Origin: Kineosporia succinea
Lineage (GTDB): Bacteria; Actinomycetota; Actinomycetes; Actinomycetales; Kineosporiaceae
Assembly (NCBI RefSeq): GCF_030811555.1
Contig: NZ_JAUSQZ010000001.1
Location: 3,593,241-3,657,240 of the forward strand
Length of the DNA stretch: 64,000 bases
Direction of reading: 5' to 3'
Part shown: piece after piece, positions 8,326 to 16,199 of the stretch
Position numbering within the stretch: the stretch's first letter is position 1
Layout of the letters: every line of letters starts with the position of its first letter
Notes under the pieces: model-generated
The model's database searches: none
What the model saw: only the letters and a program-made list of their open reading frames with translations
What the model was told of the DNA's origin: nothing
Translations under genes and position numbers: made by a program

Positions 8326-9753
8326 ATGGGTTACGAGGAGAGCGTTCTCATCGGCGGCCGGTGGCAGGCGGGTAGCCGGGGGCTCTTCGACGTGGTGAAC
8401 CCGGCCACCCTCGAGGTGGTCGCGCAGGTCTCCGACGCGGGGGTGGACGACGCGATCGCCGCCGTCGACGCGGCCCACGCGGCGTTCCGGGGCTGGGCCG
8501 CCACCGCGCCGCGGGCCCGGGCCGACCTGCTGATGAAGACGCGTGAGCTGATGCTGCGCGATGCCGAGGAACTCGCCCAGCTGATCGCGCTGGAGAACGG
8601 CAAGTCACTGACGGACGCGCGGGGCGAGGTGGTCTACGCGGCCGAGTTCTTCCGGTGGTTCGCCGAGGAGGCCGTGCGTCCGCACGGTGACTTCGGCTCG
8701 TCGCCGGCCGGGGGCACGCGCACGATCGTGACCCACCACCCGGTCGGCGTCGCGGCCCTGGTCACTCCCTGGAACTTCCCGGCCGCCATGGCGACCCGAA
8801 AGATCGCCCCCGCTCTGGCGGCGGGCTGCACCGTCGTCCTCAAGCCGGCGGCCGAGACCCCGCTGACCGCTCTGGCCGTGGCCCGGCTGATGGCCGAGGC
8901 CGGGGTGCCCGACGGCGTGGTGAACGTGGTGCCGGGTGAGGACGCGCCCGCCATCGTGGCCGCCTGGACCGACGACCCCCGCGTCCGCAAGATCTCGTTC
9001 ACCGGCTCCACCGACGTCGGGCGCCAGCTGCTGCGCCAGGCCGCGAACCGGGTCATGAACACGTCGATGGAGCTCGGCGGCAACGCGCCCTTCATCGTCA
9101 CGGCCGATGCGGACGTGGACGCGGCGGTGGACGGCGCGATGATCGCCAAGTTCCGCAACGGCGGCCAGGCCTGCACCGCCGCGAACCGGTTCTACGTGCA
9201 CGCCGACGTCGCCGCGGAGTTCACCGCCAAGCTGGGCGCCCGGGTCGAGGCCCTGAAGGTCGGCCCGGCGTCGGAGGGTTCGGACATCGGTCCCCTCATC
9301 TCGGCCAAGGCCCTGGCGAATGTGCAGCGTGTCGTGGAAGGTGCCCTGGTGACCGGCGCCCGCATCGCCTTCCAGTCGCAGCCGGCCACCGCGCCCGGCC
9401 ACTTCTTCACCCCGATCGTGCTGACCGGCGTCACCTCGGAGTCGGAGGTGGTGCGCGAGGAATCGTTCGCCCCGGTCGCGCCGATCGTCACCTGGACCGA
9501 CACCGAGGACATGCTCGACCAGGTGAACTCCACCGAGTACGGCCTCGCCGCCTATCTTTTCGCCGGCGACCTGGGAGCCGGCCTGAAACTGGCCGAGCGC
9601 GTCGAGGCCGGCATGATCGGTGTGAACCGCGGCCTGGTCTCCGACCCGTCGGCGCCGTTCGGCGGCGTCAAGCAGAGCGGTATCGGCCGCGAAGGAGCCC
9701 GGGTGGGCCTCGAGGAGTACACCGAGACGCAGTACTTCAGCGTCGCCTGGTAG
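8326..9753 (+). CDS. gabD: NAD(P)-dependent succinate-semialdehyde dehydrogenase family
   Basis: This 475-residue aldehyde dehydrogenase carries TPWNFP (148-152), the cofactor motif FTGSTDVG, the general base Glu249 in MELGGN and the catalytic Cys283 in GGQACTAANR. A strong AAGGAG lies at 8313-8318 inside the end of gabT, showing translational linkage. With gabT it should complete GABA to succinate. It, or an unlinked homologue, may also oxidise the 4-aminobutanal released by the putrescine oxidase, since no separate aminobutyraldehyde dehydrogenase is present here; that point is inference. Confidence 0.9.
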   Translation: MGYEESVLIGGRWQAGSRGLFDVVNPATLEVVAQVSDAGVDDAIAAVDAAHAAFRGWAATAPRARADLLMKTRELMLRDAEELAQLIALENGKSLTDARGEVVYAAEFFRWFAEEAVRPHGDFGSSPAGGTRTIVTHHPVGVAALVTPWNFPAAMATRKIAPALAAGCTVVLKPAAETPLTALAVARLMAEAGVPDGVVNVVPGEDAPAIVAAWTDDPRVRKISFTGSTDVGRQLLRQAANRVMNTSMELGGNAPFIVTADADVDAAVDGAMIAKFRNGGQACTAANRFYVHADVAAEFTAKLGARVEALKVGPASEGSDIGPLISAKALANVQRVVEGALVTGARIAFQSQPATAPGHFFTPIVLTGVTSESEVVREESFAPVAPIVTWTDTEDMLDQVNSTEYGLAAYLFAGDLGAGLKLAERVEAGMIGVNRGLVSDPSAPFGGVKQSGIGREGARVGLEEYTETQYFSVAW

Positions 9754-9761
9754 CTCCTGCC

Positions 9762-9787
9762 GACACCCCGCCGGGCGCGGCGGTGTC
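9762..9787 (+). terminator. Hairpin after gabD
   Basis: GACACC and GGTGTC arms with an inner GC-rich stem (CGCCG/CGGCG) lie 8 bases after the gabD stop codon. The stem is imperfect, with one or two unpaired C residues. No U-tract follows. Confidence 0.6.
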
Positions 9788-9834
9788 TGGCCTTGCCCCG
9801 GCTGACAACCGAACGCCATCGCCTCTCTGGTTGT

Positions 9835-9856
9835 TCGAACAAATGTTCGATAGAAT
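9835..9856 (+). promoter_or_regulatory. LexA (SOS) box overlapping a promoter
   Basis: TCGAACAAATGTTCGA (9835-9850) is a perfect palindrome and matches the Gram-positive LexA consensus TCGAAC-N4-GTTCGA exactly. It is followed directly by TAGAAT (9851-9856), a good -10 hexamer; TGGTTG at 9828-9833 is a weak -35 with 17-base spacing. LexA bound here would block the promoter of the gene starting at 9893. Confidence 0.85.
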
Positions 9857-9892
9857 CGGCGTGTCCGGCGCGCGCGACGCGGGGGTGGTGCT

Positions 9893-10243
9893 ATGGAGCC
9901 GTTGCAGTCCCGAGCTGTTCGTCAGAGTCGTCCGAGCGGTTCCTCCGGCCGGGTGCACGCGCCGCCGGAGGCGGTTCCGGTGCTGGCCCTGCTGCGGGGT
10001 GACGACGAAGAGGTGCTGGCTGTGGTGCCGGCGGCGGTGCAGGCCTGGGCGGGTGAGTCGGTGCTCATCACATGGGCGGCGCGGCGTGGGGTGCGGTTGT
10101 ACTCGGCCTGGATACCGGCGGCCGATGTGGTGCGGGGTGACGCGGCGGCGCGGTTGCTCGACGAGTTCGCGTTCGGGGGTGGGTACCGGGCGGTGATCGC
10201 GCGGTTCCTGGCCTGGAAAGAGAGCCGGCCTCGGTCGGCCTGA
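9893..10243 (+). CDS. Small hypothetical protein, predicted SOS regulon member
   Basis: This 116-residue protein is not a family I recognise. After a disordered Ser/Arg-rich N-terminus (about 25 residues) it forms one small domain with strands such as AVPVLALLRGDDEEVLAVVPA and ESVLITWAARRGVRLYSAWIPAADV, and a helical end. It has no Cys, no signal peptide and no transmembrane segment. The start codon lies 37 bases after the -10 element beside a perfect LexA box, so DNA damage should induce it. Its stop lies only 37 bases before an IS481 insertion. A DNA-damage or checkpoint role is inferred only from the operator. Confidence 0.7.
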   Translation: MEPLQSRAVRQSRPSGSSGRVHAPPEAVPVLALLRGDDEEVLAVVPAAVQAWAGESVLITWAARRGVRLYSAWIPAADVVRGDAAARLLDEFAFGGGYRAVIARFLAWKESRPRSA

Positions 10244-10280
10244 CCCGAGGGCCGCGATGAGTTCGGGACGGTGGGTGCGT

Positions 10281-10286
10281 CCTAGG
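10281..10286. repeat. Left target-site duplication CCTAGG
   Basis: CCTAGG here and at 11447-11452 flank the insertion element. This fits the NCTAGN target preference and 6-bp duplication known for IS481 elements. Confidence 0.85.
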
Positions 10287-11446
10287 TGTTGTGGTGCATG
10301 AGGTTAGTGACGGCAGGGCCGTAGGCCGCTGAACGGGGAACGGGGAACGGGTCTCCTGGCAGAGGATGTGAATCACCACAAGACACGTCCGCTGCAAGCC
10401 CAGGAGACCCGCCGTGCACCACCGTAATGCCCCGCTGACCCCGGCCGGACGCCTGCGTCTGATCGAACGCTGCCTGCACCGCCCTATCGCCCACGTCGCC
10501 GCCGAGGCTGGCATTAGCCGGCAATGCCTCTCGAAGTGGGTGAGCCGTTACCGGCAGCTCGGGGAGGCCGGGTTACAGGACGCCTCGAGCGCTCCGAAAG
10601 CCTCTCCAGCTAGGACATCGCCGCAGGTCGTCGAGCAGATCGAGGAGCTCCGGCGGGAGAAAAAGTGGTCGGCCCGAACGATCGCCGCGGAGCTGAACGG
10701 CCAGGGCGTGGCGATCAGCGTGAGCACGGTCGGGCGGTGGCTGGCCCGTCTGGGCATCAGCCGCCGTCGTGACCTCGACCCGACTGGCTCCTCCAACCGC
10801 AAGCCCGCGCAGAAGATCATCGCGCGCTATCCAGGCCACATGATCCACGTCGATGTGAAGAAGGTCGGCCGCATCCCCGACGGTGGTGGCTGGCGCGTTC
10901 ACGGCCGGACCTCGGCCCAGCACCGCGCCAACCGCCGGGCCGCCGCACGCACACACGCCAAGTCCGCCAACGCCGCGGTCAGGACCGGCTACGTGTTCCT
11001 GCACTCGGCCGTGGACGGGTTCTCCCGGCTGGCCTACACCGAGCACCTGCCCGACGAGAAAGCCGTCACCGCGATTGCTTTCATGACCCGAGCCCGCGCC
11101 TACTTCGCAGCCCACGGCATCAAACGGATCACCCGGGTCGTCACCGACAACGGATCGGCCTACCGATCCGCAGCGTTCCTACGCGCCCTGAGCAACCTGG
11201 GCGTGAGCGTTCACCAGCGCACCCGCCCATTCACCCCGCAGCACAACGGCAAGGTCGAGCGCTACCAGCGGATCCTCGCCGAAGAACTCCTCTACGCCCG
11301 GGTCTGGACCTCAGAAACCCAACGCGCACAAGCCATCGCGACCTGGATCACCCACTACAACTACCATCGAGACCACACCGCTGCCGGGAACCAGCCCCCA
11401 GCCGCGCGGCTACGAGCCGGCGTCACCAACGTCATGAGCTGCAACA
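10287..11446 (+). mobile_element. IS481-family insertion sequence, apparently intact
   Basis: The 1160-base element starts TGTTG and ends CAACA. Its ends are imperfect inverted repeats: about 24 of the first 28 bases match (left TGTTGTGGTGCATGAGGTTA, right complement TGTTGCAGCTCATGACGTTG). A single full-length transposase gene fills it. The matching 6-bp duplications and unbroken frame suggest a recent insertion. It sits in the gap between the SOS gene and the serine hydrolase gene and disrupts no visible coding sequence. Confidence 0.9.
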
Positions 11447-11451
11447 CCTAG
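10414..11451 (+). CDS. IS481-family transposase
   Basis: This 345-residue DDE transposase has an N-terminal helix-turn-helix (VAAEAGISRQCLSKWVSRYRQ, about 28-48), a second HTH (SVSTVGRWLARLGI) and an rve catalytic core. The acidic residues are D in IHVDVKKVGRIP, D in VVTDNGSAYRS and E in NGKVERYQRIL, the expected D-D-E set. The start is GTG with AGGAG at 10402-10406. The last sense codon and the TAG stop are completed by the flanking target duplication rather than by the element itself. Confidence 0.92.
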   Translation: MHHRNAPLTPAGRLRLIERCLHRPIAHVAAEAGISRQCLSKWVSRYRQLGEAGLQDASSAPKASPARTSPQVVEQIEELRREKKWSARTIAAELNGQGVAISVSTVGRWLARLGISRRRDLDPTGSSNRKPAQKIIARYPGHMIHVDVKKVGRIPDGGGWRVHGRTSAQHRANRRAAARTHAKSANAAVRTGYVFLHSAVDGFSRLAYTEHLPDEKAVTAIAFMTRARAYFAAHGIKRITRVVTDNGSAYRSAAFLRALSNLGVSVHQRTRPFTPQHNGKVERYQRILAEELLYARVWTSETQRAQAIATWITHYNYHRDHTAAGNQPPAARLRAGVTNVMSCNT

Positions 11452-11452
11452 G
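11447..11452. repeat. Right target-site duplication CCTAGG
   Basis: This is the partner of the copy at 10281-10286. It supplies the transposase stop codon (TAG at 11449-11451). Confidence 0.85.
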
Positions 11453-11483
11453 GGGTGAACGCTGTCGCCGGGCCGAGAGGTGA

Positions 11484-12677
11484 ATGATCGTGCCGATGTC
11501 TTCCGGGGTCGTCGAGAAGCTGCATGCAGACATGGCCGCGCAGGTCGCTGCGGGTGAGACGCCCGGGCTGGTGGCGGGGGTGGTGCGTGGCGACGAGGTA
11601 GACGTCTTCTGCGCGGGGCATCTCGGCCGAGAGGGCGAGGAGGTGATGCGGCGCGACACGATCTTCCGCATCGCCTCCATGACCAAGCCGATGCTGGCCC
11701 TCGTGGCGTTGCGGCTGGTCGACGCCGGGGTCTTCGGGCTCGACGAACCGGTCGGCCGTCTGCTGCCCGAGCTGGCGCGGCCTCGGGTGCTGCGGCGGCT
11801 CGACGGCCCGGTGGGTGACACCGTCGCGGCCGAAAGAGCCGTCACCGTGCGCGATCTGCTGGCCTTCACGGCCGGGCTCGGAGTGGTGATGGCGGCCCCG
11901 GGGCAGTATCCGGTGCAGGCCGAGATCGAGGCGGCGATCGGGGCGCCGGGCCCGCCGCGGCCGGCGAAGACCGTTCCGGCCGACGAGTTCCTGGCCCGGC
12001 TCGGCACCTTGCCCCTGCTGCACCAGCCCGGCGCGGAGTGGATGTACAACACGGCCAGTGACGTGCTGGGCGTGCTGGTGTCCCGGGCGGCGGGGGCGTC
12101 GCTCGGGGAGGTGATGCGCGCGTACCTGTTCGAGCCGATCGGTATGCGCGACACCGGTTTCTGGGTGCCGCCCGAGTCCGTCGACCGGCTGGCCGTCAGT
12201 TACACCTTCGACGAGACCTGGCAGGTGTTCGACCTGGCCCGGGGGGGTCAGTTCACGGCGCCGCCGCCGTTCGAGTCCGGGGCGGGCGGGCTGGTCTCCA
12301 CGCTCGACGACTGCCTGGCCTTCAGTCGTCTCATGCTCGGTGGAGGGGTGTTCGAGGGGAGGCGGCTGCTGTCCGGGGAGCTGTTCGCCGAGATGACCCG
12401 CGACCAGCTCACCCCGGCCCAGAAGGCTCGTACCTTCTGGGTTCCCGGCTTCTTCGACACCCACGGCTGGGGATTCGGGATGGCGGTGCGCACGGTCGCG
12501 GGTGACGGCGAGTCCGTGGGCTCGTACGGCTGGAGCGGAGGGCTCGGCACGGCCTGGGCCTGCGACCCGGCGCGGCGCGGCGCCGGGATCCTGCTCACCC
12601 AGCGCGCGATGACCTCACCCGTGCCCAACCCGGTGATGCAGGCGTTCTGGTCGGCGGCCACGGCCGTCTGGGAGTAG
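11484..12677 (+). CDS. Serine hydrolase, class C beta-lactamase-like (PF00144 type)
   Basis: This 397-residue protein is of the beta-lactamase/esterase EstB-like family. The nucleophile motif SMTK (SxxK) lies in FRIASMTKPMLALVALRLVD near residue 65, the second motif is Tyr in EWMYNTASDVLG, and a C-terminal block reads GWSGGLGTAW. There is no signal peptide, so it is likely cytoplasmic and more probably an esterase or peptidase than a penicillinase. GAGAGG at 11475-11480 is the ribosome site. The IS ends 37 bases upstream, which may have separated the gene from its promoter. Confidence 0.85.
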   Translation: MIVPMSSGVVEKLHADMAAQVAAGETPGLVAGVVRGDEVDVFCAGHLGREGEEVMRRDTIFRIASMTKPMLALVALRLVDAGVFGLDEPVGRLLPELARPRVLRRLDGPVGDTVAAERAVTVRDLLAFTAGLGVVMAAPGQYPVQAEIEAAIGAPGPPRPAKTVPADEFLARLGTLPLLHQPGAEWMYNTASDVLGVLVSRAAGASLGEVMRAYLFEPIGMRDTGFWVPPESVDRLAVSYTFDETWQVFDLARGGQFTAPPPFESGAGGLVSTLDDCLAFSRLMLGGGVFEGRRLLSGELFAEMTRDQLTPAQKARTFWVPGFFDTHGWGFGMAVRTVAGDGESVGSYGWSGGLGTAWACDPARRGAGILLTQRAMTSPVPNPVMQAFWSAATAVWE

Positions 12678-12687
12678 AGGAGGGCCC

Positions 12688-13182
12688 TCAGGGCAGGGGC
12701 GGAAGCAGTTGCGGCTGAGCTGCTTCCGCGGCCGCGTCGGCCAGGGCGCCGGCGGGCAGGCGCCGCTCGAACAGGGCCCGGCGCGGTCCGTGTCCGGGAA
12801 GCCACTCGGTCAGGGCCTCGAGGCGGGCCGGATCGTGCATCCCGGCCAGGGCGATCGGCGCGGGGGAGCGGAACCGCCACGCCACCAGCACCACCGCCCC
12901 GAGCTCGCAACGGCCGAGACAGCCGGTGGAGATGAGGATCGCGCCGGTCGTACGTCGCGTGGCCTCGCGCAGTGCCGGGCTGAGGGGCTCGCCGCCGTTC
13001 AGACGGCACAGGGCCGCACACCGCTCGCCGGTGCAGGCCGCGATCACCGGGCCGGCGACGTCACCGCCGTACGTGCGGGCATCTTCGCTGGGGTCCTCGT
13101 CACCCCTCAGGTGCTCCCGGTGCGGTAGCGGCCCGGTGGTCAGATGATCGCCGGGCCGTCGAGGCTTTCGTCGCCTGCTCAT
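12688..13182 (-). CDS. Thioredoxin-like [2Fe-2S] ferredoxin domain protein
   Basis: This 164-residue cytoplasmic protein has a charged N-terminal tail of about 45 residues and then a compact domain with two cysteine clusters: CTGERCAALC (about 50-59) and GCLGRCELG (about 87-95). This CxxxxC...CxxxC arrangement is that of thioredoxin-like 2Fe-2S proteins. The C-terminus carries Ala/Gln-rich sequence. A palindrome resembling Zur/Fur sites lies 22 bases upstream of the start. The partner and reaction are unknown; metal-dependent control is inferred. Confidence 0.75.
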   Translation of the reverse strand: MSRRRKPRRPGDHLTTGPLPHREHLRGDEDPSEDARTYGGDVAGPVIAACTGERCAALCRLNGGEPLSPALREATRRTTGAILISTGCLGRCELGAVVLVAWRFRSPAPIALAGMHDPARLEALTEWLPGHGPRRALFERRLPAGALADAAAEAAQPQLLPPLP

Positions 13183-13203
13183 GCCTCAGAACTGTAAGCC
13201 GAA

Positions 13204-13218
13204 TGAAAACCATTCTCA
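13204..13218 (-). promoter_or_regulatory. Zur/Fur-like palindromic operator
   Basis: TGAAAACCATTCTCA resembles the actinobacterial Zur consensus TGAAAATGATTTTCA, differing at three positions. It lies just upstream of the 2Fe-2S protein start at 13182. Function is predicted only from the motif. Confidence 0.45.
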
Positions 13219-13249
13219 ACTAGAGAACCGAAACCAGCCCGGCGCGTCC

Positions 13250-13924
13250 TCAGGCACCCAGGTCGTACAGCCGCACCCCGTCGGTCATCGACGCCGCCGG
13301 GTGCGACGCGTCCAGCCGCTCCACGCACAACCGCAGCAACTCGACGATCCCCGGCGCCACCACCCGCCGCAGGTCTTCGTCCGACCCGATCACGATCACC
13401 TGACCTGCGACTCCGCCCGGTTCCGGCACGAGATCGACGGCGAGCTGGTTGCCCCCGCCGTCGGTGGCGAAACCGATCCAGTCGGGCGAGGTGTAGAGGC
13501 CCTTCACCGGGTCGGACTCCCGAACCTCGACCGCACGGTCGAAGTTCTCGGCGAGTTCCGCGGCGGTGTAGCCGTCGCGCACCTCTTTCCACCCCGTCCA
13601 CCCGTCGGCGACCTTGGCCACCGGGTCGAAGCTCCACCCGTCACCGAACAGCGCACACACCCAGCGCCCCCGCTCACGAACGGTTTCCGCGTGCGCGCCG
13701 TGGGTCAGGTCGTACCAGTCGGCCTGGCCGTCGGCGAGCTGGTGCAGCCCGGCCAGATCGGCCGGCAGAGCCCGTCCGACCAAGGCCTCGGCCGCCTCGA
13801 TCTCGGTGACCGGCGCGCCCGGCCGCACCAGTTCGTCCACCGCGTAACCGTTGCGGGCGAGGGCGTCGAGCAGGGCCGCCCAGGCGTCCTGCAGCTCGGC
13901 GCGGGGAGGGAGGATGTTGCTCAC
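13250..13924 (-). CDS. SMI1/KNR4 family protein
   Basis: This 224-residue protein carries the SMI1/KNR4 (SUKH-like) signature: helical N-terminus, PGAPVTEIEAAEALVGRALPADLAGLHQLADG, then TDGGGNQLAVDLVPEPGGVAGQVIVIGSDE. The GTG start overlaps the stop of the upstream DUF6297 gene by 4 bases (GTGA), so it is the third gene of an ABC transporter operon. SUKH proteins are often immunity or assembly proteins. No toxin gene is visible next to it, so its role with the transporter is open. Confidence 0.85.
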   Translation of the reverse strand: MSNILPPRAELQDAWAALLDALARNGYAVDELVRPGAPVTEIEAAEALVGRALPADLAGLHQLADGQADWYDLTHGAHAETVRERGRWVCALFGDGWSFDPVAKVADGWTGWKEVRDGYTAAELAENFDRAVEVRESDPVKGLYTSPDWIGFATDGGGNQLAVDLVPEPGGVAGQVIVIGSDEDLRRVVAPGIVELLRLCVERLDASHPAASMTDGVRLYDLGA

Positions 13925-15459
13925 ACGGACTCCTTCGGGGCGGGCTGGTACAGAGCGACGAGCACGGCGATCAGGCTGAGTACCACCTGCAACCCGACCA
14001 GGAGCGGATGCGTGGCCCCCAGGATCAGCGCCACCACGATCGACACGCTACCGATGACCGCCAGGTCGGGCCCCTTCATCGCCGACGACGCCAGCCCCGG
14101 TGGCAGCGCCCCCATCGGCGAGGCCACCAGCGGCCCACCGAACGTCGGCTCCGGCCGGTAGGCACCGCGCACGGCCGCCGCGGCCCAGGCCGGCGCGGTC
14201 AGCGCCCCGAGCAGCAGCCACCAGCCCGGATCCCCGAAACGCCAGCCCAGCAGCGCGGTCACGGCGAGGAACCAGAACTCCATCACCACGATCGGCAGCA
14301 CCATCCGGGTGAGCCGCACCCAGCGCTGCCCGATCGGCAGCGCGGCGTCGAGAGCGGGGTTCATCTGCGCCCGGCGCGGTCCCTCGGCCGTGGCCAGCGA
14401 GGCCACGTAGGCCCCGAGCAGCAGCAGGACGATCGTGCTGGCCGGCCCCGGGTCGGGCACCAGCAGGCCGAGCACGGGCAGTCCCAGCGCCACCAGCACC
14501 TGGGCGATCTGCCGCGGGGTGCGGGCGAACAGCAGGGCGTCGGTGGTCGCCAGGGCGGCGGCCGGCCGCACGGGCTCGGGGACGCGTCGGAGCCAGGTCA
14601 GGGAGGACGAACGGGCTCGCCGGGGTGGTTCGGTGCGAACCGCGAGAGCCCGCCCGAGCGCGCGGGTGTCGAGCGAGAGCACCGCGAACAGGGCCTCGTC
14701 GGTCACCGCACCGCTGTGCCGCAGGCTCACACCGCGCACCTGGTCCAGGCGACGGTCCCAACGACGGGCGAGCACCACCGCGGCGATGGCGAGCAGCACC
14801 GCGACCGGGATGCTGAGCCGGTTCGGGGTCGGCGGTGCGGTGCGCAGCACGGCCAGGGTGATGCCCACCAGGGGGACCGCCGCGGCCACCGAGTCGGCCC
14901 CGATCCGCAGGGCCCGGTGCGCCCCCGGCCGGCTCTGCAGCAATCCGGCCGTGATCACGAGCGTCACCGTGAGTGCCGCGAAAAGGGCTGCGGTGCCGAT
15001 CGTCGTGACCGCTCCGGCCGGCATCGCGAAGCCGATCGCGGCACCGCAGACCGCCCCCACCACCAGCCCGATCGCGGGCCACCGGTAGGCCGAGGGGCCC
15101 AGCAGCGAGCGCCGGTCGACGGGCAGTGCCAGCCACCAGACGCTCTCGGCGCCCGACAGCGACAGCGGCCCGAGCCGGGTGACCAGGCCGACGAAGGCGG
15201 CGACGGCGGCGATCGCGGGCAGCACCGCGATCCAGCCGACGTCCAGTCCCGGCCCACCGTGCGCACTCTGGCGCAACGGCCCCTCGTCGGGCGCGAGGCG
15301 GGAGGTCAGCGAGAAGATCAGGGTGGACGCCATCACGACGGCGAACAGCCCGACGTAGATGTCGCCGAGCAGATCGGTGACTCCGGCCCCGGACCGGAAG
15401 TTGCTGGCGTCCCGGGTCGCGCGCCGCACCTCGCGGCCCGAGGGCAGGGCTGGGCTCAC
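13921..15459 (-). CDS. DUF6297-type ABC transporter membrane protein
   Basis: This 512-residue polytopic membrane protein has about 12 hydrophobic segments, for example LFAVVMASTLIFSL, WIAVLPAIAAVAAFVGLV and IVLLLLGAYVASLA. It looks like the permease half of a two-gene exporter. The GTG start overlaps the ATPase stop by 4 bases (GTGA) and its own stop overlaps the next start in the same way, so the three genes are tightly coupled. The family name is from memory of similar actinobacterial proteins. The substrate is unknown. Confidence 0.75.
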   Translation of the reverse strand: MSPALPSGREVRRATRDASNFRSGAGVTDLLGDIYVGLFAVVMASTLIFSLTSRLAPDEGPLRQSAHGGPGLDVGWIAVLPAIAAVAAFVGLVTRLGPLSLSGAESVWWLALPVDRRSLLGPSAYRWPAIGLVVGAVCGAAIGFAMPAGAVTTIGTAALFAALTVTLVITAGLLQSRPGAHRALRIGADSVAAAVPLVGITLAVLRTAPPTPNRLSIPVAVLLAIAAVVLARRWDRRLDQVRGVSLRHSGAVTDEALFAVLSLDTRALGRALAVRTEPPRRARSSSLTWLRRVPEPVRPAAALATTDALLFARTPRQIAQVLVALGLPVLGLLVPDPGPASTIVLLLLGAYVASLATAEGPRRAQMNPALDAALPIGQRWVRLTRMVLPIVVMEFWFLAVTALLGWRFGDPGWWLLLGALTAPAWAAAAVRGAYRPEPTFGGPLVASPMGALPPGLASSAMKGPDLAVIGSVSIVVALILGATHPLLVGLQVVLSLIAVLVALYQPAPKESV

Positions 15460-16139
15460 AGCTCGTGCCGGATGATCTCGGCGCCACGCTCCGGCTCGAC
15501 CACGCGCACCTCGGTGTCGGAGATGACCACCACCTGCGTGGCCGCCGTGGTGACGAGCTGGGGGTCGTGCGTGGCCATCAGCACACCGCCGCCCTCGGAG
15601 CGTTCCTCCACCAGCCAGCCCGCCAGGTCGTCGCGGATCGCGGCGTCGAGACGCTGCTCGGGCTCGTCGAGGATCATCAGCGAGCGCGGCCGGGCGAAGG
15701 TGGCCGCCAGCAGCAGACGCCGGCGCTGACCCGAGCTGAGCGCGCCGGGCAGGGCGTCGGACCGCTCGGTGAGCCCGAAAACGTCGAGCTGGTAGTCGGT
15801 CACACCGTCGGGGTCGTCGACGCCGTGGCCGTAGCAGGTGAGCAGCAGGTGCTCGCGCACGGTCAGGCTGGGGAAGAACGCCTCGTCGCCGAGCTCGGAG
15901 GCCACCGCCTCGCGGAAGGCCCGGCTGCGCTCGTCCAGGTCGGCGCCGAGCATCTCCATCCGCCCGCCCAGCGGCTGCAGCAGCCCGACCACCGTGCGCA
16001 GCAGCGTGGACTTGCCCGAGCCGTTCGACCCGACGACGGCCACCACGTCACCCGGCGCCAGGTCCAGCGTGATCGGTGGGCAGACCGGCAGCCCGTACCC
16101 GACTTCCAGGTCTTTCAGACTCAGCAGCGTCCCGGGCAT
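15456..16139 (-). CDS. ABC transporter ATPase
   Basis: This 227-residue ATPase has Walker A VGSNGSGKST, signature LSSGQRRRL (SGQ form), Walker B SLMILDEPEQRLD and switch His in ATHD. It is the first gene of the ATPase/DUF6297/SMI1 operon. The start at 16139 (MPGTLLSL) is preferred over 16154 because GGGAGG sits 5 bases upstream of it. The single-domain length fits exporter-type ATPases. The following permease is the expected partner. Confidence 0.88.
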   Translation of the reverse strand: MPGTLLSLKDLEVGYGLPVCPPITLDLAPGDVVAVVGSNGSGKSTLLRTVVGLLQPLGGRMEMLGADLDERSRAFREAVASELGDEAFFPSLTVREHLLLTCYGHGVDDPDGVTDYQLDVFGLTERSDALPGALSSGQRRRLLLAATFARPRSLMILDEPEQRLDAAIRDDLAGWLVEERSEGGGVLMATHDPQLVTTAATQVVVISDTEVRVVEPERGAEIIRHEL

Positions 16140-16199
16140 CCGGGCCTCCCTCATTGACGATCTCCGGCCCGGGCCAGCCTAGATCTCTATCCTGAGGCG

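Noticed and set aside
11484-12677. True beta-lactamase resistance gene
   Set aside because: It lacks a signal peptide and has features of the broad EstB/class C-like family, so a resistance role is not supported.
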